From Nymphaea colorata (lineage: Eukaryota > Streptophyta > Magnoliopsida > Nymphaeales > Nymphaeaceae), in the NCBI RefSeq assembly GCF_008831285.2, contig NC_045140.1, positions 1,157,528 through 1,221,527 of the forward strand: a DNA stretch of 64,000 nt, written 5' to 3'. Below, one piece after another: positions 50,651 to 61,292 of this stretch (its first letter is position 1; the number at the start of each line of letters is the position of its first letter). A program made the position numbers and the translations under genes. Under the pieces are notes generated by a model. The model saw only the letters and a program-made list of their open reading frames with translations. It did not search any database and was not told the origin of the DNA.

Positions 50651-52711
50651 AAGTATTTCTTTATGGGCAATTGAGCCATCAGACAAGTTTTCTGGATCCT
50701 GCTCACACCTTTAAAAGACAAGTGAGCTTAGAAAATACGAGTGCTTTTGAATCAATTGATTAGGTCAGTCACAAATGAATATGAAGAAAGTAACTTTACA
50801 AAAGGTTGAATAATAGCTCAGGTTTTGAGTTGACATCAGTCTTTCGAGCTAGAGGAAAGTGTAGGAGTACATCTTATAAACCTATTTTTTTAGAATGTTT
50901 GTAAATTAAGCATACTATGATTAAGCATCCAGTAAACTTTAAATATAGCACTCTTAAAATGTTTTAAAGATATTTTTTATTATTGAAATATATCCAAAAC
51001 TATAAAATGAAAAAAAAATAAATGACCGTGTTGATAGGTTTGGTGAGCTTGTAAATCGACAATTTTAAGTTTGTGAAATGAAAGATTCACAAAGGAGAAG
51101 AGTGTGAGAGAGAAAGAGAAAAAAAGAAGAAGAAAGAAAACGAATTCATTTTCTTAAACAAACCAAGCTGGACCAATAAAGCTGCACAATGGGTCGAGCC
51201 AACCCGGGCTCGACTCGTTTTAAATGAGTAGACTTCGAGTTTAAATTTATACTCAAGAGTCGAGTTTGAACTGTAAGAATTTGGCTCGTTTTGACACAAC
51301 TCGGCTCAACTACTTAAAATTGGTTCTTTGTATTTGAATTAGTTAAACAAGACAAACAGTTGGTAAGTTAAACAAGTCAAAAGCAACAAGATAGGTTAAC
51401 ATAAACAAGTTAAACGAGTTGAGGTCAAGTTCAACCCCTATATAGTCAAGTGGATGAGTTTAAGCCGAACTCAAGCTCAAGTTTTTTGAATCAAGTTGAG
51501 CTTGACTCGGCTCGTGTGCAACCTTATAGATCAACATAGCAAACCAAGCCACAAACAAACCTAAAGGTACCCAACTTAATAATGTCAATTGAAGCGAAGC
51601 AAATCAACATAGCCAATCTTTTCCGACCAAAAGCTACATATATATAAACCACTGCTTGTCTGGTATCACCGCCGCTGCCCTCTACTCCCCTTCCCCAGGT
51701 CAAACCTAGCCGCCCTTCTTTGCCTTTATCTTATCTCCCCATCCATGCCCCACAACTCTGATGGAGGCCACCAGCCACATCCTCTTTCACCTGCTTTCTT
51801 ACTCCCCCTCTCTCTCTCTTTCTCTCTCTTTATATATATATATACATATATAAAAGGTTATTAGACTTCGTTCAATCACAGTCACCAAATATAAGATGCA
51901 ATGAGAAGGAAGAGGATTTTTTCATCCAAACCTGAATAAAAATACAAAAAGTCCATTGTCAGAGGCTTCTGTTTTAAACAAATAAATTTGCACATTTCAC
52001 ATTTATTGATATGGCGGTATATATATATATATATTTATATTTATATTTAAAAAGAGAAAGTAAAAAAGAAATAAAGAGTGGAGTGCGGTTGCTTTCAGGA
52101 ATCCAACCGGAGGGATTGTGTTGAGACTTGAGAATTATCCTCGTGGCCTGCTCTGCCTTGGTCTCCTCTCCCACCCCAGAACAGACCAGACGAGACCGGA
52201 ACCGACCACACCGGGTCAGACCAGACCAGATCAGATCAGACAGGCGGGGAGAGGCGTTGCAGTCGACCGGCTTCCTTTCGTTGCTTTGGCTTAGGAATCA
52301 CCAAACCAAAGCTTTTCAGTGTGCGAGCGTGCGCCGGCAAGGTGCGTTGTGTTCCTCTGTCTGCAACGCTCTGGAAGAAAACGACCTAGTGAGGGAGACG
52401 GATCACCGTCTTTCTTCCCTCCCCTCCTTTCTTTTTCTTATTACTTTTCCCTTTATCGTTCAAAGAAAAGGGCGCTTTGTTTTTTCCTCATTTCTGGAGT
52501 TGATTTTTGTTGCTCTGGTTTCACAAGCAGGAAAATATCAAGTGTTTTGCCTCTTCAGATTTGTGGTTTCTCCCTCTTGGATATTGTGTCACACCCCTGT
52601 CTCTTCCCGGCTTGTCTCTGCCCGTCTCGACCGATTAAGGGGGGTGCTCCCTTTGGGGTTCGAAAATTTCTGTGCGCTATTGCCCTAGTTCATTGCTCTG
52701 GAGATTGGGGC
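50651..52711. other. intergenic region and B56 promoter/leader
   Basis: 51180-51530 holds a repeat built of GAGTCGAG / GACTCGGCTC / CAAGTT words on both strands, typical of a short plant interspersed repeat of unknown class. Pyrimidine-rich DNA and (AT)n/(TATT)n tracts follow at 51800-52050. From about 52100 the GC content rises, with a run of GACCAGACC/AGATCAGATC-like words at 52180-52240, which fits a 5' leader of the PP2A gene. Long open frames there (52128-52688, 52319-52783) look like leader artefacts rather than proteins. Confidence 0.4.
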
Positions 52712-52783
52712 ATGTCGATATCTGGTAGATTGTGTGATACCATTTACCGTTCTGCGCTCGTGGGCATCATCTCAGGTGATTGA
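52712..52783 (+). other. candidate upstream ORF in the B56 leader (23 codons)
   Basis: A short frame starting ATG at 52712 and ending TGA at 52781-52783 (MSISGRLCDTIYRSALVGII, then three more residues) lies 135 bp before the main start. It could dampen translation if this part of the leader is retained. An exon end at CAG|GTGATT (52773-52780) would remove its stop, so its reality depends on leader splicing. Confidence 0.3.
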
Positions 52784-52918
52784 GGAAGACCCGCTTTGGG
52801 GGTTTCTCGTTTTCCAACACAGTTCATCGTTCCAGGAATTGGCTTGTCTACTAATGGCTAGGTTCTCTACCTGAGGGAGGCTTATTAGGGTTTTGGCCGG
52901 AAGAGAGAGGCAATAGTG

Positions 52919-54175
52919 ATGATCAAACAGATACTTGGAAAACTCCCACGCAAGCCGTCAAAATCGGCGGAGAATAAAGAGACAGGGGCAAATGCAGCCT
53001 TTCCTCTCTCCAATTCGTCAAAGAACTCGAGAAATAATGATTCTGCAGGTGTACGGCATGTCAGTTCAGCGGCTGTTAATTCGTCTTCTGTTCCACGAGT
53101 CAACGACTCCATCTTGAATCGGGACCCTGGGGTGAATTTGGAACCAGCTTTGAGCAGTAAACTCCCATCCATTGATCACATGAATGCTAGGAAAGGGAAT
53201 GATTACTCGGTCGGAAATTACCAAGCTTTGCCAGCCTTCAGGGATGTTCCAAGCTCTGAGAAACAGAATTTGTTTATCAAAAAGTTGAGCATGTGCTGTG
53301 TTGTGTTTGATTTTTCTGACCCGGCCAAGTTCTCGAAGGAGAAAGATATCAAGCGGCAGATGCTGCTTGAGCTCGTGGATTACATTGCCGCAGCTAATGG
53401 CAAGTTTACTGAGGTTGTAATGCAGGAGATCACCAAAATGGTAGCTGCCAATTTGTTTAGAACGCTTCCATCTTCACCTCATGATAGCAAGCCAGTGGAA
53501 TTATTTGAACTGGAAGAAGAGGAGCCCATGATGGATCCTGCATGGTCACATTTACAGATTGTGTATGAGTTCCTGTTGAGGTTTGTGACGTCACCAGAGA
53601 TGGATGCGAAATTGGCCAAGAGGTATATTGATCATTCTTTTGTCCTTAGGTTGTTGGACCTTTTTGATTCTGAGGACCCCAGGGAAAGAGACTACTTGAA
53701 GACCATTCTTCATCGAATATATGGTAAATTTATGGTACATAGGCCATTTATTAGGAAGGCGATAAACAACATATTCTATCGATTTATTTTTGAAACTGAG
53801 AAGCACAATGGGATCGCAGAGCTTCTGGAAATTTTGGGTAGTATCATTAATGGGTTTGCGTTGCCTTTGAAGGAAGAACACAAGTTATTCCTTGTACGTG
53901 CGCTAATTCCACTTCACAAACCAAAGTGCATTGCCATGTACCAGCAACAGTTGTCTTACTGCATTGCACAATTCGTCGAGAAGGATTGTAAACTTGCTGA
54001 TACGGTAATAAGAGGTTTGTTGAAGTACTGGCCAATCACTAGCAGTTCTAAGGAAGTTATGTTCTTGGGTGAGCTTGAGGAGGTACTGGAAGCAACTCAG
54101 GAGGCAGAATTCCAGAGGTGCATGGTGCCATTGTTTCGCCAAATTGGGCATTGCTTAAACAGCTCACATTTTCAA
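52919..54175 (+). CDS. PP2A regulatory subunit B' (B56), gamma/zeta type, first coding exon; gene runs off the window
   Basis: The start [16 protein letters not shown] matches the plant B'gamma/zeta clade, and the ATG at 52919 is the true start (the codon before it is GTG). This exon encodes 419 residues: a variable serine/asparagine-rich N-terminus (to about 105), then the HEAT-like B56 core from [20 protein letters not shown] through [56 protein letters not shown] and [20 protein letters not shown] to LNSSHFQ. B56 subunits target and restrain the PP2A catalytic dimer; plant gamma/zeta forms act in cytosol and organelle-linked stress signalling. The exon ends at CAA|GTATGT. B56 proteins go on with VAERAL-type sequence, which I could not find downstream to 64000. 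The gene is therefore partial here and its next intron is at least 9.8 kb. Confidence 0.94.
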
Positions 54176-55330
54176 GTATGTTGATCCTTCTCCTGGGTAT
54201 TTCAGTGACGTTAAGGATATTTTCTCAATGGATTTTTTCTCTTGCTTGGTTGAACATGTCCATTTGTTTTGGCTGTTCATTCTGGAAGTCATGTGGTTCT
54301 GTGCGTTGTAACTTTTCATGATTAACAAGAAATTTCCTCCTTAAACCTCGTTGTTTCCTAGAGGTAGGTTAGGCTATTTTGCTTACTTCTCATGCTTCTC
54401 TGTTCTGGTATAAGGGCTTGGTTGCTAAAATATCACCCCAGTTTAGGACTATAATTAGCCAATGCCTTTTCTCAAAGTATGTTCACTTTCTTATTGTTAT
54501 TTGTGCACTTTATCTTGAAACTTCATTTTTACTGTAACACGTTTTCTATTTTATGATGCTTTTTTAAGAAAATGCCTTGCAAGAATTGATTTTACATACT
54601 CTTTTCCTCCATGATTGTACAACCAGACATCAACCATGTTGGTGTTTTGTTTGAATAACTTGCAAAATTTGTGATCTCCGGAAGGTTTATTAAAAGTCCT
54701 AAAGTTCTTGTTTGAGGGAACCACACTTGTTGTCTTCCTGGTGATTTTTTTATTTATTTATTTTACAAAGTTTGCTGTTGTTAGTTCTGAGAACGTGCTG
54801 CCCCTTTTTGTGTATTGTTTATTGCTAAGAAGCTCAGATATGGTTTGGCGAATTTGAAAATGCTGCAACTTAAAGGGAATGATATATCATATATGGGTTT
54901 AGTTGTTTGATTGTTAATTGAAAATTGGTCAAAGGACATAAACTTGGGTCTTTGAAAGTTTAAAAGCGTAAAATTTTATTTGTTACCACTTGTTCGCTGT
55001 CTGCCTGTTACTATCTTCCTCAGTTGTTATCTTATTTTCTTTTGCTTATCTCTATGCAGCCATTTCAAAAATTAAATCCTTATAATTTCAAATTTAAAGA
55101 TAATATACAATTTTGGTGTGCAAAAGATATGGCATACACTGTTAATGCTTTAATCTGTTTGTCTCACTTTACCGCCATTTTTGTATGCTCTTCTCGAAGA
55201 TTGTTTTTGTGTAGTCGATGCTTATTACTCGATCTCTCTTATTAGGTATCGCAATGTTGACACTATTATTTTTCTGTGGAAAATGTTTGTTTGAAACTTT
55301 TGCTGCCTATTGTTTCTACTTGAGGAATTG
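54176..55330 (+). other. B56 intron, proximal part
   Basis: AT-rich intron sequence starting at a GTATGT donor. No exon, gene or mobile element recognised in this part. Confidence 0.6.
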
Positions 55331-55336
55331 TTTCCA

Positions 55337-56258
55337 CCAATGTTGTAAAATGTGTATCGTAAGCCGTATCGGTCTGCCTTTAAGATATGTTGTATCGTAA
55401 AATATCGTAACCGTATTGTTTTTTTTTTTCATAATCATAAAAATATAAAAAATTCTCAAAAAATAATAAAAAATCAATAAAAATTATCGTACGGTGCAGA
55501 TACAACAAGTTTCACAATTTTCGGATACACGGATACGGCAAATATAATATTCTCAAAAAATTTATAAAATGAAAAAAACAAACAAACAAACATTGTTTGC
55601 ACTTAATGCTCGTTAGTTGGATCTTTCTGGGAATATCTTTGAATATATATTTTTATGCTCTGATACCTTATCACGGCACATGGGCTCGTTAGCTGGATCT
55701 TACTATCTAAATGTACTTGGAATGAGTTGTATTACCCATAAGATGCTAATGCAGGTAAGTGAGTTGAAACAATCTGAAAACCCTTAAAAACCCCCAAATG
55801 AAGAAGAAGAACACATTAAACTCGAAACGAAAAAAAAAAAATCCACTTACCTGTCCGTCGCCGGCTGTTGCCAGCGACGACCGAACGTCGCCGTGGGTCG
55901 CCGGAAGTCGTCACCGAAGCCCACCATCGCTCGTCGGGTGAAGGTCTGCCGTCGGGTGAAGAGGAACAACGTCGGGTGAAGGTCTGCCGTCGGGTGAAGA
56001 GGAACAACGTCGGGTGAAGGTCGAGTGGTCGACCTAATTTCATTTAACGGATCAACTTTTTAAGGTTTGGATCGGGTCTGACCCAAACCCGATCCAAACG
56101 TATCCATGATGTATCCATATCCGGATCACCGTATCGGCATATCGATACGGATAAGTGGGCTAATCCCACGTATCTGTGTGACATAGATCGTATCGTACTT
56201 TACGTTTGATACGTATCGTACGATACAGCTCCGTATCGTACGATACGTACAACATTGG
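55337..56258. mobile_element. 922-bp TIR element rich in GTATCG motifs, with 6-bp flanking repeat
   Basis: The left end CCAATGTTGTA (55337-55347) is the exact inverse of the right end TACAACATTGG (56248-56258). The sequence just inside both ends is built from GTATCG/CGATAC words, extending the similarity imperfectly. TTTCCA flanks it on both sides (55331-55336 and 56259-56264), fitting a target duplication. The interior holds a 38-bp minisatellite (55932-56021) and a GC-rich segment with no transposase. Superfamily uncertain: the end sequence and 6-bp duplication do not clearly point to hAT, Mutator or Harbinger. Confidence 0.7.
55932..56021. repeat. 38-bp minisatellite, about 2.4 copies
   Basis: The unit starting CGTCGGGTGAAGGTCTGC and ending GAGGAACAA is repeated at 55932, 55970 and (partly) 56008. 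Each unit itself contains two CGTCGGGTGAAG words. Confidence 0.93.
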
Positions 56259-58184
56259 TTTCCACTATTCTTTTATCATCCCATTTTATGATATTTGGAA
56301 TTTTCAAAAGTGTCATTGTACCAAGCCATATTAATTCTTCAAGATAACGACAGTATGTTTGAAATAATTCAATCTAGAAGCATATGAATATTTCATCCCT
56401 ATGTAGTTAAAAGCGCTAGGTAGGATTACAAGGTAGACTTCAGCTAAAGTGTAGGTAGCACTTGAGCAGGGTCCTGGGTGCTGGTCCTAGCCAGTCCTAT
56501 TTGACAGAAAATATTGGAAAAGAGAAGAAGGGAAAAAAAAAAAACAAATGGGAAAAGGGGAAAATGGGGATTTTGAAATTTCTTCACATCAAACAATATT
56601 CTAGAAGAAGATTGAATTGGACAAACAAAAAGAACTAGATTTTAAGTGTTAAAATTTAAAATGTGTTTGAGGCATAAATGTCCCTCGTTATAGGCATTAG
56701 GTTTCCACATAAAGTCTAGGTGGGCACCTAGTTTTGCTTTGGCTACATAGATTTCAACAACGAATTTGGTGTTGGATCAACAATTAGATACCCTAAAAAG
56801 CCAAGTCAAACTCAAGTGAGAACCCAAAACATACAACATAGTTTGTCACAAATTTTAACCTTTTATGGGGCTTCATCATTTTCTCAACACTTAATTTTAA
56901 ATAATGTTCCGTAGGTTAATCCTCTCCAGGAGTTATTGACACTATCTTAGTTCCCAGTCCATGGTAGGCAGTTATTCTTCTTTTGAAGATTGAGTTTGTC
57001 ATTATTTATTTGGTTTCATCTAACCAAACTGACACGTCTTCCCCCATAGTGTTAGTTGAAGAAGCCCCCCTTTTTTTTTTCTTAAATAAGGGCAGCAACC
57101 AAAGAACATTATGTACCAAGCACCACGAATTGCTGCATAGCTAGGCACTGCCACGTCCATGCACTTAACTGGAAGGCACTTATCAATCTTGGTGATGCCC
57201 AGGTAGGCCCTCTCTCTCTCCATGATCCGCACTTCCACCCCCTCCTCCTGCTACTCTTCCTCTGATCCATGCTTTGCTCTCCCTGGAGAAAGAGGGGAGG
57301 GAGATGGTGGCTGGCTGCAGTACTGTGAAGAGAGTCATAGTGAGATTGGATGTGTTGGACGAAGAGATGGAGGTGGCAAAGATGGATTGAGATGGCAAAT
57401 GGCTCTGCATTGGACTTCCCATTCTTTGGGGAGTCCCACCTCATCACTGGGCTAGAGTGGAGGTTGGGTGGAGCTTCTTTTAATCTCAGACTTAATGCCT
57501 TCCTTTGACTTCTAGCCAGAGTTGCAGGATCATTTCCTTGTGTTGATGCCATCATTGTTTGCAGTATTTATTCCTGGAGAGCGGAGTGAGCTATTGGATG
57601 TGTTGTCTAACCTGCCAACAGTGCTGAGTGTTTTTATATCAATGCTGGTCTACAGCGGCCAACAACAATGAGAGCAATTTGCAAGGGAGGCAAGATTTTT
57701 TGAGGTTTTATCACTCTTATTCTCTTTTAGATTTCAATTTATTCAAGAAAATTCATGGTTTTTCTTTTGTAAACATCTAAATAATTTTTTTAGGACTTCA
57801 TTGTAAGAACTTCGTTTGTATGGGAGAGATGCAAGGATTCCATCACTGAATGTGAGAGGGAGAGAATCATAAGCAATGATAAGATCACTGGTTGAGAGAG
57901 AGGGAGAGAGAGAGCATTGGCATGGGGAAGTGACGGTTTGTCGATGGATCATTGTTTGCTGGTCATCTTAGATGCAGATAAAGGTAGACGCAAGAAAATG
58001 TTTGATTGTCACAGAGGATGAAGATGCTTTTTTTGTTTGTTTTCCTTTTATTAAAATAAACTAATTTAATTTAACCAAAAGAGAAGGAAATGGACTGGGT
58101 CAAAGTTACACTTTTTTTTTAATAAGAACTGTATTGTGCATTGAGCATGTCCATGGCAAGTTGAAACCCACACTGTGTCTGGTC
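56259..58184. other. B56 intron, middle part
   Basis: No exon found. On the minus strand at 57020-57238 a frame containing KIDKCLPVKCMDVAVPSYAA overlaps, in another frame, the 148-codon frame at 57109-57555. This could be a gene or retroposed fragment, but I recognise no family. A GA-rich run lies near 57890-57915. Confidence 0.4.
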
Positions 58185-58189
58185 GTGTC
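58185..58189. repeat. 5-bp target-site duplication, left
   Basis: GTGTC directly before the left LTR, identical to 63367-63371 after the right LTR. Confidence 0.95.
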
Positions 58190-58496
58190 TGTGAGAATCT
58201 TCACTAAAACATCACCGAATCACGTCTCTCCGTCTGAAAATAAGGAGGATGGAGAATAGAGAATAGAAGAAGGCAATGAAGGTAAGAGAACCGGCGGCCA
58301 ATGCAGCCACACTATGCTTGATCTCTATTATTAAAACATAAACCTAATTAGGTTACAACAAAAAGAGGAATAAAACATGAAGTAATTACAAGAGGTGCCA
58401 CCACTTAGACGTGAAGACATAAAAACGAAGTGGATCGGGTCTGAACAGACCCGATCCAGACCCGATCCCTTTACATTGATGCGTACAGACTTAACA
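58190..58496 (-). repeat. Copia 3' LTR
   Basis: 307 bp, identical to the other LTR except at 58483. On the element's own strand it begins TGTTAAG, and its first six bases include the pol stop codon. Confidence 0.97.
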
Positions 58497-61292
58497 GCCC
58501 CCCTCAAGTTGTGCATGAGATTTGATCATGCACAACTTGTTTTTCAAATCCCAAAAATGCTGCCCTGTAAGACCTTTGGTAAAAAGATCCGCTATTTGTT
58601 CACTGGTGGATATATAAGTAGGCAATATCTCGGCTTCTTCAACCTTCTGACGAATGAAGTGTTGATCAATCTCAATGTGCTTGGTACGATTATGCAAAAT
58701 GGGGTTGAAGGCAATTTTGATGGCGCTTTGATTGTCGCATAGCAATGAGGACTGAACAATAGGTAGATGAAGCTCTCCAAGCAAATGTCGTAACCATGAT
58801 GCCTCAGCTGTCCCTGCAGCCATTGCTCTATACTCTGCCTCAGTGCTAGATCGTGCAACGGCACGCTGCTTTTTACTGCTCCAACAAATGAGATTAGAAT
58901 CAAGAAAAAGGCAGAAACCTGAAACTGAGCGTCGGTCATCAGGATCTCCTGCCCAGTCTGCATCAGTATAAGTATATATGCTATGTCCAAGAGAAACATT
59001 GGGACACTTTGTATAGATCAATCCATCCCCAAGAGTAGCTTTGAGATACCGTAAGATCCGCTTAGTAGCATCCATATGTCCTTCTGTGGGTGCATGCATA
59101 AATTGAGAGATCTGATTTACAGCATAGACTATGTCTGGGCGCGTAAAGGTAATGTATTGTAACATACCAACAATGCTGCGATAGAAGGTAGGATTTGAAT
59201 AGGCAGCAGTTCCATCAGAGGCAGCCAATTTAGTGTTTAGAACACTAGGAGTAGTTATGGGTTTGCAATTAATCATACCTGCCCTGTCCAAAATATCAAG
59301 AGTATACTTATGCTGCGTAAGAGTCAATCGATCATTTGCTCTATCAAGTTCAACACCCAAGAAGTACCGAAGTTCGCCGAGATCTTTCATCTTGAATTCT
59401 TGCTGCAACAGATCCTTAACATAAGATATATGAGAAGAAGAATTCCCAGTTATAACAATATCATCTACATAGATAAGTAACCAAGTGGTAGCTTCTTCGG
59501 TATGATACATAAACAAGGAATGATCTAGAGAGCTTCGTAGAAAACCAGCTTGTTGTATATGATGAGAAAACCGATCGAACCATGATCTAGAAGCTTGCTT
59601 CAGCCCATATAAAGACTTGTGTAACTTACAAACCCATTTTTGAGGATCATGAGTATTGTAGCCGGGAGGTTGCTCCATGTATACCTCTTCCTTAAGAATC
59701 CCATGTAGAAAAGCATTTTTGACATCTAACTGATAAAGAGGCCACCCATATGAGACTGCAAGAGAAATAATCACACGTATTGTGCCCATCTTGATAACCG
59801 GACTGAATGTTTCATCATAATCTTCCCCATATTGTTGTGTGAAACCATGGGCCACAAGACGTGCTTTATGTCGATCAATGCTACCGTCTGGCTTATATTT
59901 CAGTTTGTAGACCCATTTGGAGCCCACAACATTCTTATCAGTTGGACGAGGGACAATCTGCCAAGTCTGACACTCATGCAATGCTGCCATTTCCTCATTC
60001 ATAGCTTCAACCCAACATTTTTCCTTACTTGCATGGTGATAGGATTTTGGTTCGACCTTCTTGCTGACTTCTGTCATAAACAACTGAAAATCTAAAGAAA
60101 AGTTGTTATAACTTACCCACCGATCAATGGGATGTCGCACACGTTGGGACTGACGTGGGGCTGCATTAGGAGCTGATCGCCTAGAGTACACAAGGCCTGA
60201 GAACCGACTATGTATAGGTGAATCATGGGGTTGTGAGGATGAGGGCATGCTGTCCAAGGAATCTCTCACAAGTGTCTCAGCCTCATTAACATCTTGCTCC
60301 TCGTGCTCAATCAAACGGTCAGTCCCTTGTCTTAGGATTTCAGCATGCAGCCAAGTATCATAAATCTCATTTTTATCCTTGAGTGTCATGCAAGTAGCCT
60401 TGGGATCTTGTAACCTGTTTTCATCGAAAACAACATGCCGTGAAATATGAACACGCCCAGTTTTAGGGTTGTAACATCTATAACCCTTGTAGTTTTCTGC
60501 ATACCCTACGAATCTGCACAAAATAGCACGATCTTGAAACTTGTTACGTAAGGAAACATCAACATGCACATAGCAAACACATCCAAAAACACGCAATTCC
60601 TCATAGCGTGGCTGCTCTTGATGTAATAAAAAATATGGGGATTTGCCATCAAGGAAAGCCAATGGCAGTCGATTTATAACATGCACAGCCGTATGAAAAG
60701 CCTCAGTCCACAATGTCATGGGTAAGTCTGTGTCATGCATCATGCTGAGCGCGCTTTCAACAATATGTCTATGTTTCCGTTCAGCAATTTCATTTTGCTG
60801 AGGAGTATGTGAGCATGAAATCTGTCTAGTGATCCCATTATCTAGTAGATACTCAGTAAATTCATTAGAAATAAATTCACCACCACCATCACATTGAAAA
60901 TGCACAATATTACTGGAGTATTTATTTCGAACCAAGGCATGGAATTGAGTAAACAAACGGAAAACTTCAGATTTGTGTTTCATGAAGTGTATCCAAGTAT
61001 GTCGAGAATATGAATCTATAAAAATGACATAGTACCTACTCCCAGAAGAAGAGGGAATTGGAGCAGGCCCCCAAACATCAGAATATATGGTGTCAAAAAT
61101 CCTTGAAGCTCTTTTATTAATTGACTGAAAAGGAAGAGCATGGCTCTTACAAAGATGACAACTCGAGCACATGCTGGACTCACTGACTGAACTCAGACTG
61201 GACTTATCTAAGAGTCCGTCTGCAACAAGACTTCGAACAAAAGACTGACTACAATGAGCTAACCGACCATGCCAAATGGATGGCTTATTATA
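58491..61292 (-). CDS. pol: Copia pol region: pre-integrase, integrase, reverse transcriptase, RNase H
   Basis: In frame with gag after the stop at 61293-61295; the first ATG is at 61172 (893 codons from there). Domains in order: a pre-integrase segment with WHGRLAH and the CHLCKSHALPF finger; an integrase core with D in YSDVWG, D in CDGGGEF and E in NEIAERKHRHI; reverse transcriptase from WVYKLKYKPDGSIDRHKARL through YQLDVKNAFLHG to LIYVDDIVITG (YVDD near 59460); and RNase H with YTDADWAGDPDDRRS, SSTEAEYRA and CDNQSAIKIA. It ends GGC-stop, with the stop inside the 3' LTR. All catalytic residues I can check are present. Confidence 0.95.
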   Translation of the reverse strand, partial: YNKPSIWHGRLAHCSQSFVRSLVADGLLDKSSLSSVSESSMCSSCHLCKSHALPFQSINKRASRIFDTIYSDVWGPAPIPSSSGSRYYVIFIDSYSRHTWIHFMKHKSEVFRLFTQFHALVRNKYSSNIVHFQCDGGGEFISNEFTEYLLDNGITRQISCSHTPQQNEIAERKHRHIVESALSMMHDTDLPMTLWTEAFHTAVHVINRLPLAFLDGKSPYFLLHQEQPRYEELRVFGCVCYVHVDVSLRNKFQDRAILCRFVGYAENYKGYRCYNPKTGRVHISRHVVFDENRLQDPKATCMTLKDKNEIYDTWLHAEILRQGTDRLIEHEEQDVNEAETLVRDSLDSMPSSSQPHDSPIHSRFSGLVYSRRSAPNAAPRQSQRVRHPIDRWVSYNNFSLDFQLFMTEVSKKVEPKSYHHASKEKCWVEAMNEEMAALHECQTWQIVPRPTDKNVVGSKWVYKLKYKPDGSIDRHKARLVAHGFTQQYGEDYDETFSPVIKMGTIRVIISLAVSYGWPLYQLDVKNAFLHGILKEEVYMEQPPGYNTHDPQKWVCKLHKSLYGLKQASRSWFDRFSHHIQQAGFLRSSLDHSLFMYHTEEATTWLLIYVDDIVITGNSSSHISYVKDLLQQEFKMKDLGELRYFLGVELDRANDRLTLTQHKYTLDILDRAGMINCKPITTPSVLNTKLAASDGTAAYSNPTFYRSIVGMLQYITFTRPDIVYAVNQISQFMHAPTEGHMDATKRILRYLKATLGDGLIYTKCPNVSLGHSIYTYTDADWAGDPDDRRSVSGFCLFLDSNLICWSSKKQRAVARSSTEAEYRAMAAGTAEASWLRHLLGELHLPIVQSSLLCDNQSAIKIAFNPILHNRTKHIEIDQHFIRQKVEEAEILPTYISTSEQIADLFTKGLTGQHFWDLKNKLCMIKSHAQLEGGC
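58497..58508 (-). other. polypurine tract
   Basis: On the minus strand CTTGAGGGGGGC sits immediately before the 3' LTR, where plus-strand DNA synthesis would be primed. Confidence 0.8.

Noticed and set aside
52128-52688. 186-codon open frame upstream of the B56 gene
   Set aside because: It lies in the GC-richer leader, overlaps another long frame, has low-complexity arginine/phenylalanine content and no family resemblance. Leader or leader-intron sequence is the simpler reading.
52885-54151. Minus-strand frames over the B56 exon
   Set aside because: Shadows of the B56 coding exon, with no independent protein features.
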